Source: Macrolepiota albuminosa
Taxonomy: Eukaryota > Basidiomycota > Agaricomycetes > Agaricales > Agaricaceae
Reading direction: 5' to 3'
NCBI GenBank assembly: GCA_027475525.1
Contig: JAMWFC010000009.1
Location: 2,150,187 to 2,214,186, forward strand
DNA length: 64,000 nucleotides
Shown here: in pieces, positions 48,322 through 60,363 of the stretch
How positions within the stretch are numbered: position 1 is the first letter of the stretch
Layout: the number at the start of each line of letters is the position of its first letter
The notes under the pieces: generated by a model
Database searches by the model: none
Told to the model about the DNA's origin: nothing
What the model saw: the letters and a program-made list of their open reading frames with translations, nothing else
Translations under genes and position numbers: made by a program

Positions 48322-50466
48322 ATGCAGCATGCGAAGGAAAGAAGTCTCAAAGGTTCACTTGAGCAGCATACAGATAACTTGGCAGATCTTGTGCATGACA
48401 TAGACGCAGGAAAGATCAACGAGTTGGCTGTGGTCGCAGAAGGAGAGGAAAAGACGACGTGGTTTGTTTGGATTCTTGTCCTGTGCTCGACGATTTCCGG
48501 CTTGTTGTTTGGTGCGTCGCTGTCCTGTAGGTCTTTGAACACTGCACTGACCTCCATAATTAGGTTATGATACTGGTGTGATATCAGGGGCGCTGGTCAC
48601 CATTGGTTCGGATCTTGGAACTGCCCAGTTGTCTAATGGACAAAAGGTCCATGTCTTTTTGCATCGACGCAGTCGTTCTTATGGCACTGATACGTTCGAA
48701 TTCAGGAATTTATAACATCGTCAACCACTCTTGGGGCTCTCCTTGGAGGTCTTGTAGCTGGTATTATGTCAGATTGGACAGGTCGTCGCATAGTGCTGGG
48801 AATTGCAGATATCATATTCATTGGAGGAGCTATCGGTCAAGCCGTTTGTCATACCGTCTGGAGCATGGTATGAATTTACTTGCCTTGCGTGTCATGCAAC
48901 TGAGTGGAAAGGTCCACAGATTGGCGGTCGCTTTCTCATTGGTATCGGCGTAGGTCTCGCTGCGTGTATCGCACCCCTCTATATTCAAGAACTTTCGCCC
49001 ACTCGCCTTCGCGGACGGATGGTAGTGCTCAAGTGAGTCACTTCATGCTGCGAAACAACATGCGAAGGCCGACGTTCTAAACTAGTGTAGTTATGATTAC
49101 CCTCGGTCAAGTCATTGCATACGGCATCGGTGCTGGCTTTGAGAACGTCAATGGCGGTTGGAGATGGATGGTTGGTCTTGGTGCAGTCCCTGCAGGGATA
49201 CAATGTCTTTTTCTGTTCTTCCTCCCAGAGAGTCGTAAGTCTTGTCCTTTATTTCCCTTTGGAAGCTCATGTTGGATTTCCGATATGTTTAGCACGTATT
49301 CTGATTCGTCGGGGTAACATGGATGAGGCGCATATCGTGATGTCGAGGATTTACGCATTGGCGCGGCCGGAGGAGGTAGAACTAAAGGTGTGCACCGCCT
49401 TACATTGTTCTATCTAAATTTAGACGGCCCTCTTTCAGGTTAAAGTCCTCCACGCGGCGGTTCAGAAGAGCATTGAGATCACCAACACCACAACCTTCAT
49501 CCAACGATGCAAATCTATGCTTTTCGACGCAGTCAATCGACGAGCACTTAGTATGTTTCCTTCCGGCTCTCGATGCCTGTATATTGACTGACTTGGGCTG
49601 TAGTTGTTGGTTGCGGCATGCAAGCATTTCAGCAGCTCTGTGGGTTCAACACACTCATGTATTACTCTGCAACTCTCTTCAAGGAGATCGGTTTCGACCA
49701 GCCTACTGCCGTCGGTCTCATCATATCTGGAACAAACTTCGTTTTCACTCTTGTTGCCCTTAAATGGATCGATCGGATTGGGAGGCGAAGAATAATGGTC
49801 TGGAGTTCCCCTGGTATGATCTTTGGTCTGACCCTTGCCAGTATCTCCTTTTACTGTACGTTCGCCTTTCTTTCGAATTCAAGTGCATTTTCTGATGGGG
49901 GAATTCACTCAGACCTAACGCGGAAGACGGGCGGAAATCTCATCGATGGCACTCAGTACTCAACCGCCTGGTCTGCCATCGTCTTAGTGTCTATGATCGT
50001 ATTCGTCGCATCATATGCAACCGGACTCGGGAATGTCCCATGGCAGCAGGGAGAGCTCTTTGGTCTCGAAGGTTGGTAGTCTCTCCTTCAGCGAACTCAA
50101 ATCTGACGAAAAGGAAATACAGTACGCGGCCTTGGTACATCCCTCTCTACCGCTACAAATTGGGCTGGCAACCTCCTCATCGGCTCCACCTATCTTTCTC
50201 TCATGGCGAAGATCACCCCCGCCGGCGCATTCGGATTCTACGCGGGCCTTTGTCTCCTGGGATGGATATTTGTACTCACGTGTTTCCCAGAGACTGCGGG
50301 GCTTAGCCTGGAGGAAGTGAGGATGGTGTTCCGCTCGGGGTTTGGGATTCGTGAAAGCGAGAGATTGAGGAGGGTAAAGAGGGAGATGATGGAGAGGGAG
50401 AAAGCAAAAGAGCGGAGTGATCAGGATCGGGGAGACCAGGGTACGATGGTCAGAAGGAGTGTCTGA
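48322..50466 (+). CDS. MFS sugar transporter, myo-inositol/H+ symporter type
   Basis: The ten-exon model is 552 residues. Exons: 48,322-48,511; 48,564-48,646; 48,706-48,867; 48,920-49,032; 49,086-49,234; 49,293-49,387; 49,439-49,550; 49,604-49,855; 49,913-50,071; 50,123-50,466. All joins keep frame. Twelve membrane helices are expected. Sugar-porter signatures are present in order: [72 protein letters not shown] and [24 protein letters not shown] is characteristic of fungal inositol transporters (ITR-like); the substrate is an inference. The 57-bp intron at 49,856-49,912 is in frame and stop-free, so a retained form would also be open. The C-terminal tail is charged and cytosolic. Confidence 0.88.
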
Positions 50467-50727
50467 TGCTGACGGAGACTTTGAGTTTGACTTCTCACTA
50501 GGAAATTGTACCTGACTGACTTTTCCAGCGGGGTTTTAGGACGATGTCAGCACGAGTCATAGATAGGTATTTGCAATAGAAAGTTAAATCATCCCATCCC
50601 GTTTTTCACGCAGATGTACTTTCTCGACGTACATCGATAAGCAAATACCGCCGGTATACGTGCAATGGCGCAAAGTGACTTTTTCAATTAAAGATTGCCT
50701 GACCATTTACTAGTACTAGTCAAACGT
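50467..50727. other. short convergent intergenic region
   Basis: The transporter ends at 50,466 and the methyltransferase-like gene ends at 50,728 on the other strand, so the 261 bp must hold both terminators. No gene is seen. Confidence 0.5.
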
Positions 50728-52697
50728 CTAAATTTTTGTGGCAGTCCAAAATGCTGCGTGATAAATATAACTCAGCATTCCCTCCGAATTTGCCGTATAT
50801 GTGGTATCAATCGTCCGCTCATTCTAAATAAGATTCAAGTGGAGAAAAGTCGCATCGATCAATCTCAAAATCGCGATATAAAAGGTAACGGTGCAAACGC
50901 ACAGAGATCTCGAAGCCAATATTTCTTGCTAATGCCTTCACTTCTTCCAGATCAAGCTCGACCGAGGTGTCGTTCGTATTGTTGTTTTCCCAATGCCATA
51001 ATAACGGACCTACGATTGAGCGCCAACGTCACCGCCCATCAGCTTTAAATGGCAGGAATGGGGCCCTTACCGAGATTGATCCACACACCGCCAGGAGCGA
51101 GAATACGGTGAATGATGCGCAGGTAATTAACTATATTCTTGGCCTTAACATCGCGTTCCTTGGTTCAGGGTGCTTGAAAGACAGGGGACGAACAATAAGG
51201 TACTGACGGTATCGATGAAGAAGCATGTTAGAATCGCGTTCCACTCGCCAGCTTGTGGTTCATTCGGGTCTGCTTCAGCGCCATAGATCTCCTCAAAGTC
51301 TCCTGATAAGATAATGTGATCGTAAGCCAGACATAGAATAGGACCGAGACCAATGTGATGCCTGAAACATGGAGCGAGAGATTTAGAAAAAATGTATTTT
51401 GACTTACCGGCGACAAGAGAGAAGTCGGATCCTGGCGGCAACGCGGTGGGAAGAACGTCAGGAATCGATATAGGCTGGAGTATGGTCTGCCGAGAGGTAA
51501 TATTGGAGAAACTGTGGACGTATGGATAAATCGTGTACTTGTTGATCGAGTCGGTTCTGTCAAAGTACAGAGAAAAAAAGAGGAGGAATGTAAATTGCAT
51601 ATTCTTCCTGATGTGTAGCATAGAAGACGGGTGATTGAATGAAGATACGTACCGGTTCAAGATAAGAAATGACGAGAGCAACATGTAGTGAGAGAATTCG
51701 TTACCCTGGCAGGCGAAACCTGTGGAAGTTGCTCCATAACGCAGAACTCTTATTCATGATTTAAAACAGAAACATACCCATACTCGCAACATCGTGCGCT
51801 AGGCGGCCTAGTCCCGATCCAGGTACTAGGACTCGCAGACTCCCTCTATCAGTCGTATGGTCAACGAAAGAACAAGGCGCATGAGTTTTCGTAAGGTCAA
51901 ACCTTTGTTCGAGCGGAACGTCTGAAAAATGTTTTATCAAGGCTTCTTTCATGGGCTGATAGCAGGCTTCACGTTCTTCTCTGCCCTATTTTGAATTTCA
52001 GAGTTGAGGGAACAGCTAGGTACATGTGATGCACCTGTTCGCTCCAGTCTCGTATGAACTGCTTGAGCGTGCTTCTGAGCTTGTCCATGTCAAAATCAGT
52101 AGGTTTATATTTTTGGCGTGGACCATGTACATGTCCATGTTCATGAGAAGAATGAGAATGAGAATGGGTATGAGAATGGGTGTGCGAACGGGAAGTCGCT
52201 GCATGGGTTGTTACTTCATAGTTAGAGCGTAGAATTAAACTGTACCTGATCCTGACACCACTTCTGTGTCATTTCTACTCTGGTTCGCCTCCTCATCAAT
52301 TCCTTCCCCTTCTGCTTGCACGTCATGACCAAAAATTTCAGGATTGGCTACTATTAACGAGAGAAATTCTGCATTTGCTCGAATCGCGTCGTCCACCTGG
52401 TCAAGCTTCTTTTTATACCCTGTTGCATCCAAAAGCTGCTGATCTGCCAGAGGCAGACGATAGATGTCTTTGCGACGTCGATTGTTGGCCGCCAGCTATA
52501 GTTGGCCTTCATCTGTCAGAGATTGATCGTGGAAAACAGTTAGTCTACCAGCGTACGGAAGACTGTTCATAATTTCGGAACGTGGTGATAACATTAGAGA
52601 AATGGATTTCTTCTAGAGATTATGGCTCAATTCTCATCATGGATAGGTTGTTTTGTGGCTTCATACCTTCCTCCATATCAGAAAGCTGGGGCGGCAT
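50728..52697 (-). CDS. carnosine N-methyltransferase-like protein (N2227 family)
   Basis: About ten exons run leftward from ATG at 52,697. The first five are 52,697-52,667; 52,612-52,557; 52,495-52,246; 52,198-52,035; 51,985-51,778, in consistent phase. The stop TAG is at 50,728-50,730. Family hallmarks are present: LPLADQQLLDATGYKKK, GREEREACYQPMKEAL, the SAM-binding RVLVPGSGLGRLA, CQGNEFSHYMLLSS, NAILTCFFIDT, NYLRIIHRILAPGGVWINLG, GPLLWHWENN and a C-terminal YHAAFWTATK. These enzymes transfer methyl from S-adenosylmethionine to the imidazole of carnosine-like dipeptides. Unusually, a run of about 10 His within some 21 residues (Ser/Thr-His alternation) sits at about 52,195-52,130. The start lies 109 bp from ISY1 on the other strand. 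Confidence 0.85.
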
Positions 52698-52806
52698 CTT
52701 GAAGGCAAAGTTCGTGAAGGGAAAAGAAGATGCTGAGGGAGATCAGATTAGATCAGATGAGGACTTGTTTGTTTGCATTTACTAGCAGCATTCTTGAACT
52801 TCCACA
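52698..52806. promoter_or_regulatory. divergent promoter between methyltransferase-like gene and ISY1
   Basis: The two start codons face away from each other with 109 bp between them. The interval is GATCAGATTAGATCAGATGA-like, with AGATCAGATTAGATC repeats. Both transcripts must initiate within or just outside it. No classical TATA box is clear. Confidence 0.6.
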
Positions 52807-54013
52807 ATGGTAGAGTCCTGATAATTGTTTTTATTTCTATATCGACTTAATTCTGTCAATACTACAGGCTCGTAATGAGGAGAAGGCGCAATCAATGCTT
52901 TATCGTTTTCGCGAGGCGCAAGCCGCTGAACTCGGTCTTGGGACGCGGGCAGACCGCCGACCAAAAATGGCGAGTGCTTGCAAGAGTTTGAGAGAATGTG
53001 AGAGGTGGAGAGGTGAAATACTACGCGAGATAAGTCGAAAGGTGTCGAAAATCCAAGATAGTGTGTGCATGTCAACTCGAAAAGGATATCGTGCTGACTC
53101 CACGTCTCATATAGCTGGCTTGTCAGACTATGAAGTTAGAGACTTGAACGACGAAATTAACAAGCTTCTTCGCGAGAAGCGTCACTGGGAAAATCAGATT
53201 GTAGCCCTTGGAGGTGCAAATTATCGGCGGAATGTCGCAATGTTGGATGACGATGGAAAAGAAGTTCCGGGGACCAAAGGTTACAAGTTCGTTTCTTACA
53301 GCCGTCTACCTCCATGCTAGCGCCGAATCATAACGAGTATAGGTACTTCGGACGAGCAAAAGATCTTCCTGGCGTTCGCGAACTTTTTCAAAGCCGAAAG
53401 AAAGAAGAAGAGGAAGAAAATCAAGCATTTGCATTTTATAAAAAGTTTATGAATCAGGGTCCGTCTTATTACGGTGACCTCGACGAGAACGATGGGACCC
53501 TTATACAACATGAGCATGCAGCCGAAGAACAAGGTAGGTGTGATCGTTGTGAATCATGTCGGTTTTCTGATATAGATTCTCGTGATGGCAGACTGGGAAG
53601 AGGCATATGCCAATCTCCGAGAAATTTTAGGTCTTTCTACAGACGATCCAATACCGGAGATGCCCAGACCGGATAAAACAATTTCGTCACCATCTCAACT
53701 TGATGCGCAGGGCTCGTCGACAAAACGCAACGCAGATGATAAGGACGAGAATGGGAATGACGTTGATATGACTCCCCTAGACGATGACGTGAAGCGACCT
53801 AGAATATCCCATGAGTCAAAGCCTAATGGGACCCCTGCAGTTATGGACGCTGCACATGCACATGCCGCAGCCGCCGCATCGTATATTCCTTTCCTCGTCA
53901 CCGAGAACCTCCTTCCGCCTAAGATGCCCACACGACAGGAGATGGAAACGGTGCTACTTGGCCTCAGGAAGAAGGCGCTAATGGAGGAGTATTTTGGTGA
54001 AGAGGGGGCTTGA
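52807..54013 (+). CDS. ISY1: pre-mRNA splicing factor ISY1
   Basis: ISY1 is a component of the spliceosomal NTC/Prp19-associated complex. The model has five exons: 52,807-52,809; 52,868-53,060; 53,115-53,286; 53,343-53,533; 53,592-54,013, giving 326 residues in phase. Conserved sequence is clear: MARNEEKAQSMLYRFREAQ, RRPKMASACKSLRECERW, EILREISRKVSKIQD, LSDYEVRDLNDEINKLLREK, HWENQIVALGGANYRR and GYKYFGRAKDLPGVRELF. A coiled, Glu-rich segment follows, then an Ala/Asp-rich C-terminal part ending LLGLRKKALMEEYF. The initiator ATG is alone in exon 1, before a 58-bp intron. An alternative start is the internal ATG at 52,895, but it would delete the conserved first nine residues. The gene shares a 109-bp divergent promoter with the methyltransferase-like gene. 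Confidence 0.92.
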
Positions 54014-56945
54014 TTCTGAACCCGCGTTCTGCATCAGCAGGCGTATTCGGGAGTGAATTGTAACTTTATTGACCTTCTAAAGGGGAAGGAAATCAGTGAG
54101 GGCGGCGCCACGTTACTACGGTGTGTCGCGTGTAGTCTGTATGCTTGGTTGAGAGCAATCTACCGATGGGTGATGTGTATTTCGACAGTGACATTCTCCT
54201 TAATACCACCTTTGTTCGAAGATTGCTATCCCAACCTCAAAAGCTGAGAAGCTCTCAATATGCCAAGTTACGCAGATAGCATGTCCAAGCTTACGCTATA
54301 ATCCTATTTTCCAAAGCTGCTACGCGTACTTAATGTTTATTCATTTTATCAACACGGCTGACTTCGCGCCGCCACTAACAACATAGGATATTGAATCTTC
54401 TTGAGCTCCTTCATGTCTTCTCATGACTTGGAACGTTGTATGACAGTCGGGGAACAATATTCCCCGTCTCAGGTGCGTGCCTTAATTGTTCTGTAAGGAT
54501 ATCATTACTCCGCGTCATACGTACGTGCTCACGACGCTTTTAGGGGATGAGTTACACGGTCAGTTCTTCAGAACCCACAGAACAGTTTGAAATGCTGGGA
54601 AAATGATGGGCAGACATGTCGTTTGTATGTCATTCATTTGTAAGTCCTGTGATTGTGTTGGGTGCACCAAACAGCTGATACTTTCACCCTATCGTCCTGT
54701 AAGCACAGTAACTTAGGAATTATGACCCCACATATCTCATCTCAAGCTATAAGCTCTTCCAGGCATCGGTTGGTAATTTGTACTGACGTATGTGTGAGTT
54801 GCGGCGCTTTTCACCTCTCAATTCTGCATTTCAGTACCTTATATGTGATGGTGGCATTACCATACGAGTGGTACACCAAGCTCGTCATACATTGCCGTTG
54901 TGCGCTAGTCTATCCAACAGCCAGTCCTGAATTCAACTATCTCATTCAGTATGGGACCCCTGGCCGAAAGCGCAATTCTTGACGGTTGAGCAGTTAAGTT
55001 TGAATTTTCTGAGCATTACTTTATTTCAAGGAGTGCTTGTGGTATGGCATAGACTTGACAACCATACGTGGCTCGCTAGAACGTCCGATTAACATTTCAA
55101 GCAATCGCGAATATTTCTCGCACGAACACCTTACTACAGCAACATGGACCACCAATTCAAATACATGACAGCTCAAACACGATATCTGTCCGTGTCCGTC
55201 AACACTAAAGTTGTAACAAAACCCGTTGATCTCGGAATACCCGCCGTATCATCGGATCTCAGTTACAGGCTACCGTCCGTTTAAACGACGGGGTTGAACG
55301 TGATCTTCGTGTTGGAACCAAGTCGGCTCTTGACTCTTACATGCGAACTTCGACGTATTAAACAGCATCAATGGAACTGGAGGCACTGCTTCAAGCGGTT
55401 TTTTAGGCAAGATTTTCTAAAATATTGTTGTCTATATTCACGAAATCATTAAGGTTTCTTCTTGACGGATGCATTAAATTTCTCAATCACTATTTGCTGA
55501 AGAGAGAAAGGTCTCTACTGTATGGATACAACGAAGAAATACTGGCATCGTGAATTACGTATAGAGAGCTGTCTGAAGAACGGGCCCGTACAGCACGCAA
55601 AGCTAATCGTACTGAGTCCGCGCGGAGGGGATCATCGGAGCTTTTCATTCCGAGGATAACAGTAACGTATCCTGGCGTCACCTCGTCACTCGATTTGACG
55701 CTCATGTAATCCCTAGATTTTCCTTGATGAACGCAAAAAAAACGTCTTGTCTCACGGACCATTTAGCATTCTCACTCAAGCAATGATAGATAAGGAATTC
55801 CGAATTCCATGTTCTTTACAGCCGAATCATCTTGAGTTTGTTGACATCCGCATGTATCTAACTCATGTCGACTAAGAATCTATAGGGAACTTCATGTGTA
55901 CGAGGACGGACCTTGCCGTCTAAAGGATCGCATTGGTATTCTTTTTTGAAATGAAAAAGAAGATGAATTGGAGCTACATTCTTCAATCAAAGTCCGAAGA
56001 CAGCTGGTCTGTTTCATGACCTGAGCTCACTCAAAAGGTCAGTACTGAACTTCCGAGGAATGAGTATCCTTCATAGTGTAAGTCAAGGAGGGAATGATTT
56101 CATGAGAAATACAGATTGTTGCCAAGTCTACTGACATCCGGGCTCATCGCGAGCGCCGGGAAGGCGCATCCGAGCGAACCAGTTGGCATTAGTTCAAAGT
56201 TCAAAATCCCGTTGGGAATTCATGATTGCGATCAACCGCCACAGCCTCAACTTTGACAGCATAGCGTTAATCCCCAGATACCAGGTACCGTCTATCGCTA
56301 CTTCCGTGGGTACGCAAATAGACGAGGTGTCCTAGATATCGTCATGTTCAGCCCTAGCTTATCCGAACTCAATTAGACATGAAAAGTGGCTTGATGCCAG
56401 GGCAATTTGGTTGCTGTTATTTTTTTTACCCACAGATTAATTCTCACTGGAGGAATACCATTCCGCCTTTTCATCATCGATTTTACATCGCATGCTATAG
56501 ATACATAATCTATATCTGTTCATCTGTGCTCACTTTCATAGTCAAATTCCAATGGGTCACAGGTGAACATCGTTCAAGTAAGGTTCTGTCTATTCCGCTA
56601 CATCCATATTGAGACTCAAGTTACACTTTTAGTGCAGTGTACCGGCGGTAACTTTGACTTCTCAAGCAACAAGAATCGGCAATGATTTCGAGCCCCAATA
56701 TGGGTGTATATGCAATCATACGTCAGTTTCCCTGCCTGTCCAAGTCCGCGTTGGTTTAGCAATAGCATTTGGAGGCCATCCGCGCCACGCGTTATTCTCC
56801 AAGAATATACCTTTAAATTATACTAATACCATCAGGCACAAACGATTAAAACGCGATCTGATCATTCGCGAATTATTCGTTCGCGTTCACACAACTATCT
56901 TTTCTGCCTTGGTACTTGGCTCTCAACTATAAAAGACTCAGAGCA
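54014..56945. other. 2.9-kb intergenic region with no supportable gene
   Basis: CpG content is like that of genes, so this is not the methylated-repeat type of sequence. I tried the longer frames (54,653-54,982 plus; 55,490-55,762 minus) and found no motif, no plausible exon chain and no codon bias. It may hold a non-coding transcript, a lost gene or an unrecognised fast-evolving gene. Confidence 0.45.
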
Positions 56946-58427
56946 ATGAAGCCACGCTGCACACCCCCTTCTCTATTCGATAGATTTCCCCCCATACTTT
57001 CCATGGGACACAGCGACGAAACAGCGTTATTGATCGTTCATCATAACTCCCTGAAGAATGTCCGCAAGTCTCCTTTTCACCTAGTGCCCCCTCACATCCG
57101 TCCTTATCTTGAACTTATCAGGCTAGAAAAGGTTTGTTCTTCTTGTAGGATCATGAGGTGTGTTGCTCACTTGTCTCAGCCCACAGGAACCATTCTTATG
57201 TTCTGGCCGTTCGGTGAGCTTTCCAAGGTGTTCGAGTGGTATTCCAGTCATATCAAGCATTATAGCATGGGGTTTGACAATGGCTGCGTTCGCTACCGGT
57301 CTGCCATTACGACATTACTGTGGCCATCTCATGGAGTGCTTTATCAGCGCTTTCCTTCTGCGCAGCTCAGCATGTACTGTCAACGACATCTTCGATAGAG
57401 AGATGGATGCTGGTGTCGGTGAGTATATCAGATGAGGTAACTAAACAATCTTATATAATGGTTACCAGAGCGTACAAGGAATCGCCCATTAGCCAGCGGT
57501 CGAATTTCAGTTTTTGCTGCCTCAATCTACCTCTTTGTGCAATACGTAATAGGCATATCTTTCTTCTACCTGACTGTTCGTGATCATGCGTCCGTCAACT
57601 TGCGCAATTCCTAGTCCCTTTCCGCTGATGTTTCTTCTAGTCTATGGATTGCGTTGCTTCAGCTACTTCCTCTGTGGGTATCCTTCTAGCAACCGGCAAT
57701 TCTATTCGCATGTCATGCTGATATTCATGTATAGATTTGCAATGTATCCGCTCTTGAAGAGATTCACCCATTGGCCGCAAGCTTGGCTCGGATTTGCTAT
57801 GAATTCCGGTTTCATTACTGCTTCAGTTTCCTTGACTGGTCGTCTCGACATAAAGTTTCTCGCTGTTGCTCTGACAGGGTGTTGGTGGTGAGTTTCTTCT
57901 AACCCTGTTTATCTTGAAAATTATTTAAGTTTGTTGTCACACAGCTGGACTATGCTTTATGGTATGCATTGGTCTTACGCGACTATGGTTTCCGAAAGCT
58001 TTGACCTCCTGCAGACACAATCTATGCTTGTCAAGATATTCAAGATGATATCAAGATGGGTGTTCGATCTACCGCCATCTTGTTTGGATCGTGGATTCGG
58101 CCTTTGCTTGTCCTATGCGGGGTTGGTTTTCTCACAATGCTCGGTCTTGCTGGGTATTGTAATGGCCAAGGCTTGCCTTTTTTTGTACTATCGGTCGGAG
58201 GTACTGCTGCTCACCTGGTGTGGCAATATAAGACTGTGGATCTTAAGGTACCAGATAGTTGTTGGCGTAAGTACCGTGAATTTTAGCCACACCTTGAACT
58301 AATGCCATGTTGCTTGCACGCTCCAGGAAATTTCCAAAGTAATGGCCAGCTAGGATGGATTGTGTGGGTTGGCTTGATGGTTGATTACCTCTTGTCAATT
58401 GGTTTTTTCCATCAACTTGAGTCATGA
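56946..58427 (+). CDS. UbiA-family prenyltransferase (4-hydroxybenzoate polyprenyltransferase-like)
   Basis: The nine-exon model gives 349 residues. Exons: 56,946-57,131; 57,180-57,213; 57,266-57,418; 57,469-57,589; 57,641-57,673; 57,735-57,887; 57,945-57,961; 58,015-58,266; 58,327-58,427. All phases agree. The first Asp-rich motif is NDIFDREMD (residues 113-121), followed by RTRNRPLASG. The second is YACQDIQDDIKMGVRS (D240, D243, D244). They bind Mg-prenyl diphosphate. RLEKPTGTILMFWPF is the family entry motif, and 7-9 membrane helices are expected. The role could be ubiquinone synthesis (COQ2) or prenylation in meroterpenoid metabolism; the N-terminus has no clear mitochondrial presequence, which leaves the second open. 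The last exon (WIVWVGLMVDYLL...) lies at the border to CpG-poor repeat DNA, so the final residues may have been altered. Exon 7 is only 17 nt. Confidence 0.88.
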
Positions 58428-59480
58428 ACCCATCGTTGTCTTTCAGCCATAATACAATTTTTAGAAGGAAACTATGTCCAACAAAGCATAAAACTTGAAT
58501 CTCCAAAAATTCCCCGTGCACTTTTTGCTTGCAAAAAAAAAAGTCAAGTTGGCTGGTTCTGTGTATATTGCACAAAAAACACAATTTCTAAGCATTCACA
58601 ACAATCCCAGGAAGTAAAAAAGCTTTGCATTCTTCAGGCAACTGCTTCAGGTCTTGGCATAAATGACAATCTTGCTGTCAAACTTTTTGATGCATTTTTG
58701 TTTTAGAAGTCAAGAGACTCCTCATTTCATTTCCTCTCTCTTCTCCAGGTCCTATTACCTGCAATAGACTCCTTGGACTCCTAGTCTGAGGAAATCTAGC
58801 ATCTTGTATTCAATCAATAGAGAATACAAGATGTCCAGAGAGTGAAAATAATTTGTTGTGGGGGTGGAGGAGTCTTTTCCCTAGCACCGACATACATCTA
58901 CGTCGTCCCCCCGGATTTTCCTAGTCAAAACCTTAGGGCTGGTCATTCAAACCCTGAGATAGTTATAGCGGCCGGAGTTTGGACTCTGCAGTCTTAAGAG
59001 TTTAAAAAGACCCAGGCAATCGTATTGAAATAACCTGGTTGGTATACCTGTATACAATACCATTAGGAAAGGAGCACTAGGCTCCAAACTAAACGTCGGT
59101 GCAACCATCTTAGAGGGAAGATGGTGTGGGATCCTCCCTTGAATAAGGAGGTGTCAGAAAGACCTTATTTGAAGGCACCAGAAAGTCCTTATTAGAAGGC
59201 AAACAGATAACTTGAGTAGTAGGCAATAGAAAGTCCTTAATAGAAGGCAAATATAAAACCTTTGATTGAAAGGCAATACAAAGCCCTCAAGAGGAGGCAA
59301 TCAGAAAGTCCTAACAAATGGGTAGGCATTAGAAAAACCTTATAGGAAGATAATCAAAGAAGTCCTTCAGGAAATGTGGTGTTAGAAAGCCCTTTCAAAG
59401 GCAATGAACCATGTGTTTTCAACATACAAAATTAATTAACCCAAAAAGGCCACTCACCTTGGGCAAGTGACAACACTTGC
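58428..59480. other. repeat-like DNA downstream of the UbiA gene
   Basis: CpG falls sharply after about 58,390. A CpG-bearing patch at 58,890-59,110 (ACGTCGTCCCCCCGG) may be the remains of an LTR or other element. From 59,140, loosely repeated phrases such as GGCAATAGAAAGTCCTTA suggest a degenerate tandem repeat. No gene is supported. Confidence 0.4.
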
Positions 59481-59485
59481 AATGA

Positions 59486-59639
59486 GAGGGAATCAAACAC
59501 AGGATTTATCACTCATCAGAGGTGTAGACATTACGGTGTAGACTACTATATTATGAGAAGGTGAGGGAATCAAACACAGGATTTATCACTCATCAGAGGT
59601 GTAGACATTACGGTGTAGACTACTATATTATGAGAAGGT
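59486..59639. repeat. perfect 2 x 77-bp tandem duplication
   Basis: 59,486-59,562 is repeated exactly at 59,563-59,639, with mismatches immediately outside on both sides. Confidence 0.95.
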
Positions 59640-60049
59640 CAATAGAAAAGAGGAGACTGGTTAAGTTAACCAGAAGAGGAATGTACCAAAAAGGGACATA
59701 GAAATAATTAAGTAATCCAGAAAATAAATAACTAAATAAATAAAAACAGATAAGTAAGTAGTCAGTAAGTAACTACTAAATTATAATATAGTACAACCAA
59801 AGTAGGCATGCCAAGTGCTACACTTTGTGTAGCAACCAGGAAGTTTAGTCCATGAAAGTTGGACACTGTTGTTAACAGCCTTTACTGTGATAGTGGGGGT
59901 GTAGTTAACTTCATGCATTAGCATTCTTCCTAATCCAAAAAATGATCTGTTGTCACATGAGTAACTGATATTTATATTGAGTGTTGCTCCTGGCACCTGT
60001 AATCTCAACCCTTTCACCTGATTGAGTGCACATAATGTCACTAAAATCA

Positions 60050-60363
60050 GCTTAGAAGAACTCTCCAAGAATGCCTGTTACTCTCTGTAGCTTGTCACCA
60101 TGATATGGAAAAGCAGCTTAGTTAGTAAATTGGTCTCAAGAGGGAATATAATAGTGCTTGAGCTTTTTACTATCTGCCTGATACAACCAAAGCCAGTGGC
60201 AGTTAAAGTGTTTCAAGAAACCCATATGTTTGGATTGCTGAAAAACTGAGACTGTGAACTGATTATTGTAAGTCACACAACTGACAAAGAGAGACCTAAA
60301 GTATATTAAAGTATGTATTGTAATTGGACATGCAAGGACTACCATGAGCATCAAAGAGATCAA
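60050..60363 (-). pseudogene. Ty1/copia pol fragment (RNase H C-terminal part)
   Basis: The minus-strand frame contains QSKHMGFLKHFNCHWLWLYQ and KLKHYYIPS. This corresponds to HMEQLKHLDRHWFLLRQ and IKPFYIP in the copia fragment at 63,660-63,935. Upstream parts are lost or broken. Confidence 0.6.

Noticed and set aside
45836..58427. biosynthetic gene cluster containing oxygenase-like, transporter, methyltransferase and UbiA genes
   Set aside because: The set looks cluster-like by name, but ISY1 lies in the middle, the methyltransferase is of the carnosine type, the oxygenase lacks iron ligands and a 2.9-kb gap separates UbiA. There is no core synthase.
58890..59110. CpG-bearing patch as a ribosomal or other RNA gene
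   Set aside because: No rRNA, tRNA or snRNA signature was found; it more likely belongs to an LTR or similar repeat.
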